Assembly (NCBI RefSeq): GCF_007625205.1
Contig: NZ_VMNI01000005.1
Location: forward strand, 1-64,000
DNA length: 64,000 nucleotides
Reading direction: 5' to 3'
Source: Denitromonas ohlonensis
GTDB taxonomy: Bacteria > Pseudomonadota > Gammaproteobacteria > Burkholderiales > Rhodocyclaceae
Below, piece after piece: positions 57,457-64,000 of this stretch. Every line of letters starts with the position of its first letter. Position 1 is the stretch's first letter. The translations under genes were made by a program, and so were the position numbers. The notes beneath the pieces were generated by a model that had not been told where the DNA came from, did not search any database, and saw nothing but the letters and a program-made list of their open reading frames with translations.

Positions 57457-59082
57457 ATGCGCAGTTTGTCCGACACCCCGATCTGGCTGCGGTTGACCGC
57501 CGTGATCTGGGTCATGCTGATGTTTGCTTTCGGCGGCTTGATTGCCTGGGAAACACAGGTGAACCGGGAGACCGCCGTCGACCAGGCGCGTGCCTTCGCC
57601 CTGTCCGTCCACGACATGACCATGGCGAGCCTGACGGGGATGATGATCACCGGTACGGTCGGACAGCGCGATGTGTTTCTCGACCAGGTCAAGGAGCTGT
57701 CGTCGGTGCGTGGCTTGCGGGTCATTCGCGGCGAGGCGGTCCGCGCCCAGTTCGGGGCCGGCTCGGCGGGCGAGTCCACCGGTCTGGACGCGCTGGAGCA
57801 GGCGGCGATGCGCCAGGGCCGCGCCCAGTTCGAGGTGCAGAATTCCGGCGAGGCCGGGCAGGCGCTGCGCGTCGTCGTGCCGGCGCTGGCCTCGACCAAC
57901 TATCTGGGCAAGAACTGCATCTCCTGCCATGTGGTCCCCGAGGGCACGCCGCTGGGCGCGGTGAGCATGCGCATCTCGCTTGACGAGGTCGATGCGGCAG
58001 TGAGCAGTTTTCGCAACAAGAGCATCCTGTTCGCGGCGCTGGTTTCGGTGCCCTTGATGCTCTGCGTGTTTCTGTTCATTCGTCGCTTTGTCACCACCCC
58101 GCTGGCGCACATGAGCGCCGGGCTGGAAGAGATTGCCGCCGGCGGTGGCGACCTGACCCGTCGTCTGACGGTCGAGCGCCAGGACGAGATCGGGCGCACG
58201 GCGCGCAGCTTCAACCGCATGCTGGGCACGGTGGGCGACCTGGTCCGCCAGGTCAGCACCTCGGCCGGGGAGGTCGCGCGTGCGGCCCGCGAGGTGTCGA
58301 CGGGGGCCCGTCAGGTGGCCGGCGGTTCGCATCAGCAGCGGGTGCAGACCGACGCCGCCGCCACCGCGGTCGAGGGCTTGATGGAAAACATCGCCCATAT
58401 TGCCGGCAGCGCGGAGGCGGTGCGCGCTCGCTCACACGAGAGTCTCGAGCGTTCGCAGGCGGGGCAGAAAAGCCTGACCCGCCTGATCGGTGAGGTGACC
58501 GAGGTCGAATCGGCGGTCAGCGAGATGGCCGATACTGTCGAGGCCTTCGTGGCGTCGACTGCGGCGATTTCCCATATGACGCAGGAGGTGCGGGAGATTG
58601 CCGACCAGACCAACCTGCTCGCGCTCAATGCGGCCATCGAAGCGGCGCGGGCGGGCGAACAGGGGCGTGGCTTTGCCGTGGTCGCTGACGAGGTGCGCAA
58701 GCTGGCCGAGAAGTCGGCCCGCTCGGCGGGCGAGATTGACGCCATCACGCGTACCCTGTCGACGCAGTCCGGGTCGGTCAAACGTTCGCTGAGCAGCGGC
58801 ATGGATCGTCTGGCCACCAGCCGAGCGGTGGCGCAGGAGGTGGCCAGCGGGCTTGATGCGGCGAATGCGTCGGTGGCCGAGGTGCGCGGCGGGCTGGATC
58901 AGATCGCCCAGACCACCGACGACCAGCGCACCGCCAGCCAGAGCGTGACCGACAGCATCGAGGCCATTGCCGAGATGGCGCGCAAGAACGATGCTGCGGT
59001 CAGCCAGACGGTGAGTTCGGCCGAGCAGATGGAGGCGCTCGCCGGCGAGTTGCAGGGGGCGGTCTCGCGCTTCACCGTCTGA
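57457..59082 (+). CDS. Methyl-accepting chemotaxis protein with c-type haem motif
   Basis: 541 residues from ATG 57457 with GAGGGA six nucleotides upstream. Helix ~12-32, periplasmic domain ~33-190, second helix ~191-212, HAMP, then the MCP signalling hairpin ([35 protein letters not shown]). The periplasmic domain contains [20 protein letters not shown]: CxxCH at residues 154-158, a covalent haem c attachment site. It is probably exported and matured by the cytochrome c system, so the receptor may sense redox state, O2 or NO through haem (energy taxis). No conserved pentapeptide for CheR/CheB tethering is seen at the C-terminus. Confidence 0.92.
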   Translation: MRSLSDTPIWLRLTAVIWVMLMFAFGGLIAWETQVNRETAVDQARAFALSVHDMTMASLTGMMITGTVGQRDVFLDQVKELSSVRGLRVIRGEAVRAQFGAGSAGESTGLDALEQAAMRQGRAQFEVQNSGEAGQALRVVVPALASTNYLGKNCISCHVVPEGTPLGAVSMRISLDEVDAAVSSFRNKSILFAALVSVPLMLCVFLFIRRFVTTPLAHMSAGLEEIAAGGGDLTRRLTVERQDEIGRTARSFNRMLGTVGDLVRQVSTSAGEVARAAREVSTGARQVAGGSHQQRVQTDAAATAVEGLMENIAHIAGSAEAVRARSHESLERSQAGQKSLTRLIGEVTEVESAVSEMADTVEAFVASTAAISHMTQEVREIADQTNLLALNAAIEAARAGEQGRGFAVVADEVRKLAEKSARSAGEIDAITRTLSTQSGSVKRSLSSGMDRLATSRAVAQEVASGLDAANASVAEVRGGLDQIAQTTDDQRTASQSVTDSIEAIAEMARKNDAAVSQTVSSAEQMEALAGELQGAVSRFTV

Positions 59083-59173
59083 CGGGGCGGGCCGGCAGGC
59101 GCTGGCCCGTTTGGCCTGGCATGGGGACTGTCGCTCCACTAGAGTGAAGGAGCGCGACCACCGACCGGAACCC

Positions 59174-60061
59174 ATGAGTCAGATCTTCATCTCCTATCGA
59201 CGCGAAGACAGCGCCGGCCATGCCGGTCGGCTGGAAGATGCGTTGGAGCGCCACTTTGGCGCGGGCAGCGTGTTTCGTGATGTCGAAGACCTGCCGCCGG
59301 GCCAGCCCTTTCCCGCCGCACTTCAAGCACGCTTGCACAGTGCCGATCTGGCGCTGGTGTTGATCGGCCCGCGCTGGCTCAGTGCCGAGCGCGATGGCGT
59401 GCAGCGCCTGAGTTTGCCGGACGACTATGTCCGTATGGAGGTCGCGCGGGCGCTGGGCCGGGGCATCCCCGTGGTGCCGGTGCTGCTCGACGAAGCGACC
59501 CTCCCCACCGAAGACCAATTGCCGTCCGACCTGCAGCCCTTGGTGCAACGGCACGCGGTGCGGGTCTCGGATGCCGGCTGGGCCGACGATGTGGCGCGCT
59601 TGATCAGCGCGTTGACGGCCGAGCTGGGCGACCAGGGCGCGCCACCGTCGATGCATCGTCGCGTCGCGTTGGCCGGCGTGGTGGCGGCGCTGGCGACCGG
59701 CGTGTGGTGGTGGCTGGGGCCGCAAGCGCCGCCGTTTCCGGCGGGCGCCTGGCAAGCCGAGGTGCGCTATCACTGGGGCGACACCTATCAGGAGCGCTTC
59801 GAGTTTGAATTGGCGGGCAATGCCGTGCTTGGCAGCGCCAGCTTTGTGGGGCGCGCCCGCGCCTTGGAAGAGGCCACTTGGACCGACGGGCAGCTCTCTT
59901 TTGTGACCCATTCCGAATCGACCATGGGCAGCGAAACCCGCACCAGTACGCATCGCTACTTCATCACCCGCGAGGGCGAACAGCTCAAGGTGCGCTACAG
60001 CACCGCCGGGGGCTTCGAGTCGCCGCCGCCCATGGTGTTTACGGCGTCGCCGGCAAAGTAG
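59174..60061 (+). CDS. TIR-domain protein with membrane anchor
   Basis: 295 residues from ATG 59174 (MSQIFISYRREDSAGHAGRL). TIR domain ~1-145: FISYRREDS, VFRDVEDLPPGQPF, DLALVLIGPRWLS, and a Glu in DDYVRMEVARAL at the position expected for the NADase catalytic residue. A single hydrophobic segment follows (~165-185, VALAGVVAALATGVWWWLG). Then a ~105-residue beta-rich domain of no recognised family (WQAEVRYHWGDTYQERFEFE ... GEQLKVRYSTAGG). Whether it acts on NAD or as a scaffold is unknown. It is convergent with the Crp-like gene (4 bp). Confidence 0.85.
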   Translation: MSQIFISYRREDSAGHAGRLEDALERHFGAGSVFRDVEDLPPGQPFPAALQARLHSADLALVLIGPRWLSAERDGVQRLSLPDDYVRMEVARALGRGIPVVPVLLDEATLPTEDQLPSDLQPLVQRHAVRVSDAGWADDVARLISALTAELGDQGAPPSMHRRVALAGVVAALATGVWWWLGPQAPPFPAGAWQAEVRYHWGDTYQERFEFELAGNAVLGSASFVGRARALEEATWTDGQLSFVTHSESTMGSETRTSTHRYFITREGEQLKVRYSTAGGFESPPPMVFTASPAK

Positions 60062-60065
60062 GCGT

Positions 60066-60719
60066 TCAGCCGCTGGCCATGCGCCGTAGCCCGGCAGCGT
60101 CGACAATCTCGATCTGCTCGCGCGACAGCTTGACCAACCCCTGCGCGGCAAAGCCCTTGAGCAAGCGGCTGACAATCTCGCGCACGCTGCCCAGTTCGTC
60201 GGCCAGTTGCTGGTGCGTGGTGTGTAGCAGCCGGCCTTTGCCGAGCAAGAGTGCGGCGAGGCGCTGGTCGAGTTTGTGAAAGGCGACTTCTTCGATCAGG
60301 TGCATCAGATCGGCGATGCGGTCGGCAAACAGATGGAAGACAAAGCCGCGAAAGGCCGGTTCGGCGAGCAGTTCGTCGAAGACGGCCTTGGGCAGCAGTA
60401 CCAGTTCGGTATCGGTTTCGGCGATGCCGCGGGCGTTGTAGTCTTCGTGGCCGAGCAGGCAGGACGATGAGATCACGCAGGTCTCGCCCGGCGCGACCCG
60501 GTAGAGCGGCAGTTCGCGGCCACTGGCCGAGGCCTTGATCACGCGGATCGAGCCCTTCACCACAAACGGAAAACCCTCGCAGGCTTGGTGGTCGTCGAAC
60601 AGCACCGTGCCGGCGGGCACCTGCATGGTGTGAAGCCGCGCCATGACCGTGTCGCGTACGGCGGGGGGCAGCTCGGAGAGGACGGGGTAGCGGTCGGCGA
60701 GTTCAGCGGTGGCGGTCAT
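60066..60719 (-). CDS. Crp/Fnr-family transcriptional regulator
   Basis: 217 residues from ATG 60719 (MTATAELADRYPVLSELPPA). Cyclic-nucleotide-type beta-barrel (~20-130; GTVLFDDHQACEGFPFVVKG, APGETCVISSSCLLGHEDYN) and Crp-type helix-turn-helix (~165-205; THQQLADELGSVREIVSRLL). It lacks the N-terminal Cys cluster of FNR; two or three internal cysteines (ACEG, TCVISSSC) might sense redox. The start overlaps the end of the upstream hydrolase gene by 17 nt. Confidence 0.92.
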   Translation of the reverse strand: MTATAELADRYPVLSELPPAVRDTVMARLHTMQVPAGTVLFDDHQACEGFPFVVKGSIRVIKASASGRELPLYRVAPGETCVISSSCLLGHEDYNARGIAETDTELVLLPKAVFDELLAEPAFRGFVFHLFADRIADLMHLIEEVAFHKLDQRLAALLLGKGRLLHTTHQQLADELGSVREIVSRLLKGFAAQGLVKLSREQIEIVDAAGLRRMASG

Positions 60720-61440
60720 GATCGGATTGCCCGTGTTGAGGGGGTAGCCAGTCGAGCACGGTGTCGATGGCTTGTGCTGGCAGTGCGTGGTGAGTGGCGT
60801 CGAGTTGCAGCCACCGACTCGCCGGATGCGCGCCCGCCTGCCGGAAAGCATAGTCGATTCCGGGGGGCGCTGCGCCATCGCTACGCTCGGCCAGCCACAG
60901 CATGGGCAGCGGCGCGGGGAGGCGTCGACAGTTGTCGGGCCAGGCGGCGGCGCCCTCCGGCGCGAAGTAGCTGAGGTAGTGGTCGGGGCGGATGCGCAGT
61001 TGGCGGGGCCGCCCCTGATGCACATCGATGAGCGGCATGCGCGTCTGGCCACGGCCATTCGCCAAGGCCTGTTTTGCGATGCTGAGTGAGGCGGCGGTGT
61101 GGCCGTCGGCGGCGAGCCGCTCGGGGAAGTGGCCGGGGGCGAGCAGAATCAGTCCATCGACGCCGCCGCGATGCACGGCCGTGGCCAGCGCGGCGCAGGC
61201 GCCGAGGCTGTGTCCGCACAGGATGACGCGAGTGCAGCCGGCGTGGCGCAGGGCGGCGGCTTCGTCGGCGATCTGATCGAGCGCGGTGTCAAAAGAGGCG
61301 TCGTACAGGCGGCGCAACGCCCATGGCAGGGTCGGCAGGCGCCAGCGGTGGCCGGCGGCGGTGAGCGCGTCGGTCAGTGCCGCGATGGCGAAGGGCGCTT
61401 GATCCCACTTGCCATGCAGCAGGACGACGCCCGTGCTCAC
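60703..61440 (-). CDS. Alpha/beta-hydrolase family protein
   Basis: 245 residues from GTG 61440 (MSTGVVLLHGKWDQAPFAIA), overlapping the xthA stop as GTGA. Oxyanion HGKW, nucleophile GHSLGACAALATAV (GxSxG), and a likely catalytic His in DATHHALPAQAID. Substrate unknown. It lies between xthA and the Crp-like gene, with overlaps at both ends. Confidence 0.85.
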   Translation of the reverse strand: MSTGVVLLHGKWDQAPFAIAALTDALTAAGHRWRLPTLPWALRRLYDASFDTALDQIADEAAALRHAGCTRVILCGHSLGACAALATAVHRGGVDGLILLAPGHFPERLAADGHTAASLSIAKQALANGRGQTRMPLIDVHQGRPRQLRIRPDHYLSYFAPEGAAAWPDNCRRLPAPLPMLWLAERSDGAAPPGIDYAFRQAGAHPASRWLQLDATHHALPAQAIDTVLDWLPPQHGQSDHDRHR

Positions 61441-62198
61441 TTGGTCAGTTCGATCAATACCGGGGCGTGGTCGGACGGGCGCTCGAGCTTGCGCGGTGCG
61501 GTGTCTGTCCAGCAGCGGCGGCATTCGGCCACCAGCGGGTCGGAGATGAGCAGGTGGTCGATGCGCAGGCCGAAGTTTCGTTCGAAGGCGTTCATGCGGT
61601 AGTCCCACCACGAGAAGGCTTTGTCGTCCTGGTCGAACAGGCGGAAGGCGTCGGTGAGGCCGAGCAGTTCGAGGGCGACGAAAGCCGCGCGCTCGGGGGC
61701 GGAGACATGGATCTCGTCTTTCCAGGCCGGGTGGGCGTCGCGGTCTTCGGGGGCGATGTTGAAGTCACCGGTCAGCACCAGTCGGGGGTGTTGGCGCAGC
61801 TCGTCGCGCACCCACTCGGTGAGGGCGGCGAGCCAGTCCAGCTTGTAGGCGAACTTGTCGGAGCCGACCGCCTGGCCGTTAGGGAAGTAGCCGCAAATGA
61901 CGCGAACATCGTCGATTGTGGCGGCGATGATGCGCTTCTGCGGGTCATCGAAGCCCGGGATGTCTTTGATGACATCGACCGCCGCGTGTCGGCTGAGAAT
62001 CGCCACGCCGTTATAGGTTTTTTGTCCGTGGAACACCGCTTGGTAGCCGGCCGCTTGGATCTCGGCCAGCGGAAAGACCGAGTCCTCCATCTTCAATTCC
62101 TGCAGGCAGAGCACGTCGGGCTGTTCCGCGGCCAGCCAGTCGAGCACATGCGGCAGGCGGACTTTGAGGGAGTTAACGTTCCAGGTGGCGATCTTCAT
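61437..62198 (-). CDS. xthA: Exodeoxyribonuclease III
   Basis: 253 residues from ATG 62198 (MKIATWNVNSLKVRLPHVLD). Family motifs: LCLQELKMED (metal Glu), GDFNIAPEDRD, FSWWDYR and the C-terminal IDHLLISDPL ... SDHAPVLIEL (catalytic Asp/His). AP endonuclease and 3'-5' exonuclease in base-excision repair. Confidence 0.97.
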   Translation of the reverse strand: MKIATWNVNSLKVRLPHVLDWLAAEQPDVLCLQELKMEDSVFPLAEIQAAGYQAVFHGQKTYNGVAILSRHAAVDVIKDIPGFDDPQKRIIAATIDDVRVICGYFPNGQAVGSDKFAYKLDWLAALTEWVRDELRQHPRLVLTGDFNIAPEDRDAHPAWKDEIHVSAPERAAFVALELLGLTDAFRLFDQDDKAFSWWDYRMNAFERNFGLRIDHLLISDPLVAECRRCWTDTAPRKLERPSDHAPVLIELTK

Positions 62199-62264
62199 GG
62201 CGGGGCGTCGGGAGAGGGAGCGGCCATTGTGCCAGCGACCTTGCCTTGCGACCAAGCCGCCGCG

Positions 62265-63209
62265 TCAGGGGGGCGTCTCGGTGGCTGCGGGAGCGCGGTT
62301 GTCGGCAATCTCGACGCGGTTTCGGCCATTGGCTTTTGCGCGGTAGAGCGCAGCGTCGGCGCGGGCGAAGAGGTCGCGCCCGGTGTCGTCGGTGTGGCGG
62401 CGGGCGACGCCGAAGCTGAGTGTGATGCGGCCGATCAGCGGGAGGTCGATGTTTTCAATGCCTTGGCGCAGGCGCTCGGCGTAGGTGCGTACCGCGTTGC
62501 GGCTCAGGCCGGGTGCGAGGATGACGAACTCCTCGCCACCGAATCGCGCCACAAAATCCGAGTCGCGCGATTGCTCGCGCAAGGCGGCGGCCACTGCCGT
62601 GAGCGCCTGGTCGCCGGCGTCATGGCCCCAGGTGTCGTTGACGTGCTTGAAATGGTCGATGTCGGCAATGATCAGCCACACCGGCGTGTCGTCCGCATCG
62701 CCATTGGCGAAGGTCTCTTGGGTGTGGGAGTCGAGCGCGCGCCGGTTGGCGATGCCGGTGAGCGGGTCGGTCAGTGAGAGCCGCCGGATGGTCGCCTCGC
62801 TGCGGGTGAGCTGGTGGTTGGCGCGTGCCAGTTCGCGCTGGGTGGTGACCAGCGCGGCATTCACTTCCATCAAGGTGTCGGTCGCGGTGAGGATGTGGTC
62901 CAGATCGTAGCCGGCGACAACCCGCAGGCGTTGCGGGTCGGCCTCGATGCGCCCACGCAGCGAGCTCATGCGGTCACCGGGGCCATTCACCGTGATCAGT
63001 CCTTCGAAACAGACGCGGATGCCGTCGTCTGGCAGATCGAACCGGATGAGCATGGGCTCGGCGAACAGTTGCCAGGCGCCGATGTTTTCGTCGCTGAGCA
63101 GTCGGCGGAGGCCGGCATTGCCGTAGTGCAGGGTCATGTTGGCGTCGAATTCGGCCACCACAACTGATTCGAGAGCGTCTAGCGCGTCGGGAAGTGAAGG
63201 CAGGCCCAT
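62265..63209 (-). CDS. Diguanylate cyclase (PAS-like + GGDEF)
   Basis: 314 residues. N-terminal PAS-like domain (~1-115; ESVVVAEFDANMTLHYGNAG), short coiled linker (MEVNAALVTTQRELARANHQ), then GGDEF (~145-300): DPLTGIANRRALDSH, DIDHFKHVNDTWGHDAGDQA, and RFGGEEFVILAP with an RxxD inhibitory site (RDSD) just ahead. All catalytic residues are present. No membrane segment. It begins 3 bp after the B12-binding protein, suggesting one signalling unit. Confidence 0.93.
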   Translation of the reverse strand: MGLPSLPDALDALESVVVAEFDANMTLHYGNAGLRRLLSDENIGAWQLFAEPMLIRFDLPDDGIRVCFEGLITVNGPGDRMSSLRGRIEADPQRLRVVAGYDLDHILTATDTLMEVNAALVTTQRELARANHQLTRSEATIRRLSLTDPLTGIANRRALDSHTQETFANGDADDTPVWLIIADIDHFKHVNDTWGHDAGDQALTAVAAALREQSRDSDFVARFGGEEFVILAPGLSRNAVRTYAERLRQGIENIDLPLIGRITLSFGVARRHTDDTGRDLFARADAALYRAKANGRNRVEIADNRAPAATETPP

Positions 63210-63212
63210 GGC

Positions 63213-64000
63213 TCAGTGTGGCAGAAGCGCGCGTGCGGCGAGCGCTGCGTCTTCAGCGGTGGGGCCGAGCCATTGGGCGTCCAGCGTGTCGGCCAGCGAC
63301 GGGAACTGGTTGAACACCAGGCCGCCGACGATGACCTTGGGGCAGGCGTCGCCAAGGTGCTGGCGCAATGTGGCCAGTGTCGTCCTGAGGGCGCGCAGGT
63401 GCTGCGGCAGCGATGCCGACAGGCACAGGACATGGGGGGCGTATTCGCTGCACTGGCTGAGCAGTGCGGGCAGCGGGGTGTTGCCACCGAGAAACTGGGC
63501 TTGCCAGCCGTCCATCTCGAAGGCGTCTGACACCATGCGCAGGCCGACGTCGTGATGGTTGCCGGGTGTGCAGGCGAACAGCGCCCGCCCGCCGTTGTCG
63601 TCGGCCGGCAGGACCTGACCGAAGGCTGCGGCCATCAAGGACTGGGAGATGGCCGTGGCGAGATGCTCCTGCGCGACGCTGGCGCGGTTTTCTTGCCAGG
63701 CGCGACCAATGGCGTACATGGCGGGTTGGATCACGTGGACTTCGCTGCCGATCAGCGTGCTGCTTCGGTCAAGCGCCCTTTCGAACAACCGCTGAGCGCC
63801 CCGTCGTTCTCCCTTGAGAATGGCGTCGCGGAAGGCGTCGGCTTCATCCCAGGGGTCGGGGCCGGGGCGGTCGTAGGCGGGCGGTGGGGCGCCGCTGGCC
63901 AGGTGGATCACGCCGGTGTTCAGCACATGGCTGAGGGTGTCGGCCGCGGCCGTCGGCAAGGCGCCACGATAGAAAGCATCGAGGTGGCGCAATGAGTCCG
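63213..64000 (-). CDS. Cobalamin-binding sensor-type protein (5' end outside window)
   Basis: At least 262 residues; the frame is open to the window edge, so a TTG at 63992 need not be the start. A four-helix B12 cap domain (~AQRLFERALDRSSTLIGSE) contains the W-x9-EH motif (63663-63698) of CarH/LitR-type AdoCbl photoreceptors. It is followed by a Rossmann B12-binding domain (ACTPGNHHDVGLRMVSDAFE, a DxHxxG variant with Asn for Asp; GGNTPLPALLSQCSE; VIVGGLVFNQFPS). No MerR DNA-binding domain is seen in this part. It is followed at once by a diguanylate cyclase. Confidence 0.85.
   Translation of the reverse strand, partial: DSLRHLDAFYRGALPTAAADTLSHVLNTGVIHLASGAPPPAYDRPGPDPWDEADAFRDAILKGERRGAQRLFERALDRSSTLIGSEVHVIQPAMYAIGRAWQENRASVAQEHLATAISQSLMAAAFGQVLPADDNGGRALFACTPGNHHDVGLRMVSDAFEMDGWQAQFLGGNTPLPALLSQCSEYAPHVLCLSASLPQHLRALRTTLATLRQHLGDACPKVIVGGLVFNQFPSLADTLDAQWLGPTAEDAALAARALLPH

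Noticed and set aside
56233..58398. 721-codon minus-strand frame across the GGDEF/EAL and chemoreceptor genes
   Set aside because: It crosses a gene boundary and promoter region and reads as shadow. Both plus-strand genes have intact motifs.

Overview
The window is a contiguous piece of a high-GC betaproteobacterial chromosome. Gene content and order (dusB-fis-purH-purD-hemF; hemCDXY; amgK-murU divergent from lptD-surA-pdxA-rsmA; argH divergent from algZ-algR) point to the Rhodocyclales (Azoarcus/Thauera/Zoogloea-like). That placement rests on remembered synteny and protein resemblance, not on a search. Almost all long overlapping reading frames on opposite strands are shadows of high-GC3 genes. 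I see no rRNA, CRISPR array, prophage or intact insertion sequence. One tRNA (Phe, GAA) is present.

Layout. 1-10.4 kb is a Lap-type biofilm adhesion module: the C-terminal 1737 residues of a giant type I secreted RTX adhesin with a VWA domain, a small conserved protein, a LapD-like degenerate GGDEF/EAL receptor, a LapG-like cysteine protease, and a TolC-type outer-membrane channel carrying an unusual C-terminal NTF2-like domain. 10.4-18.3 kb holds fumC, a U32 tRNA-hydroxylation protein, a small secreted protein, CIRCE-controlled groESL and a two-component pair. 18.3-22.2 kb holds tRNA-Phe and hemA-prfA-prmC-grxD.

22.2-25.3 kb is the most unusual locus: a tightly packed four-gene operon encoding a Tat-like secreted Cys-containing protein with a GFWRNP motif, a PqqD-like peptide-binding protein, an HprK-related kinase and a nucleotidyltransferase-fold protein. 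The last three resemble the poorly understood HPr-rel-A system and the accessory genes of phosphorylated lasso peptides. Next come a Ser/Thr kinase with a cyclic-nucleotide-binding domain, argH, and the divergent algZ-algR pair.

30-43 kb is housekeeping: ppc, hemCDXY, and the opposite-strand operon dusB-fis-purH-purD-hemF, which meets hemY at a perfect palindromic terminator. 43.0-43.8 kb has no gene. It holds a ~590-bp imperfect inverted repeat with a REP doublet (GTAG-headed hairpins) at its centre. 43.8-53.7 kb holds ubiH-pepP, murU-amgK and lptD-surA-pdxA-rsmA (ubiquinone, peptidoglycan recycling, LPS export, outer-membrane protein folding, vitamin B6, 16S rRNA methylation).

53.7-64 kb is a signalling and accessory block: a small DUF2892 membrane protein, a periplasmic-sensor GGDEF/EAL protein, a chemoreceptor with a c-type haem motif, a TIR-transmembrane protein, and a leftward gene string (B12-binding protein, diguanylate cyclase, xthA, alpha/beta hydrolase, Crp/Fnr regulator). 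Cyclic-di-GMP recurs through the window (LapD receptor, one GGDEF/EAL protein, one GGDEF protein) and could link these sensors to the adhesin at the left end.
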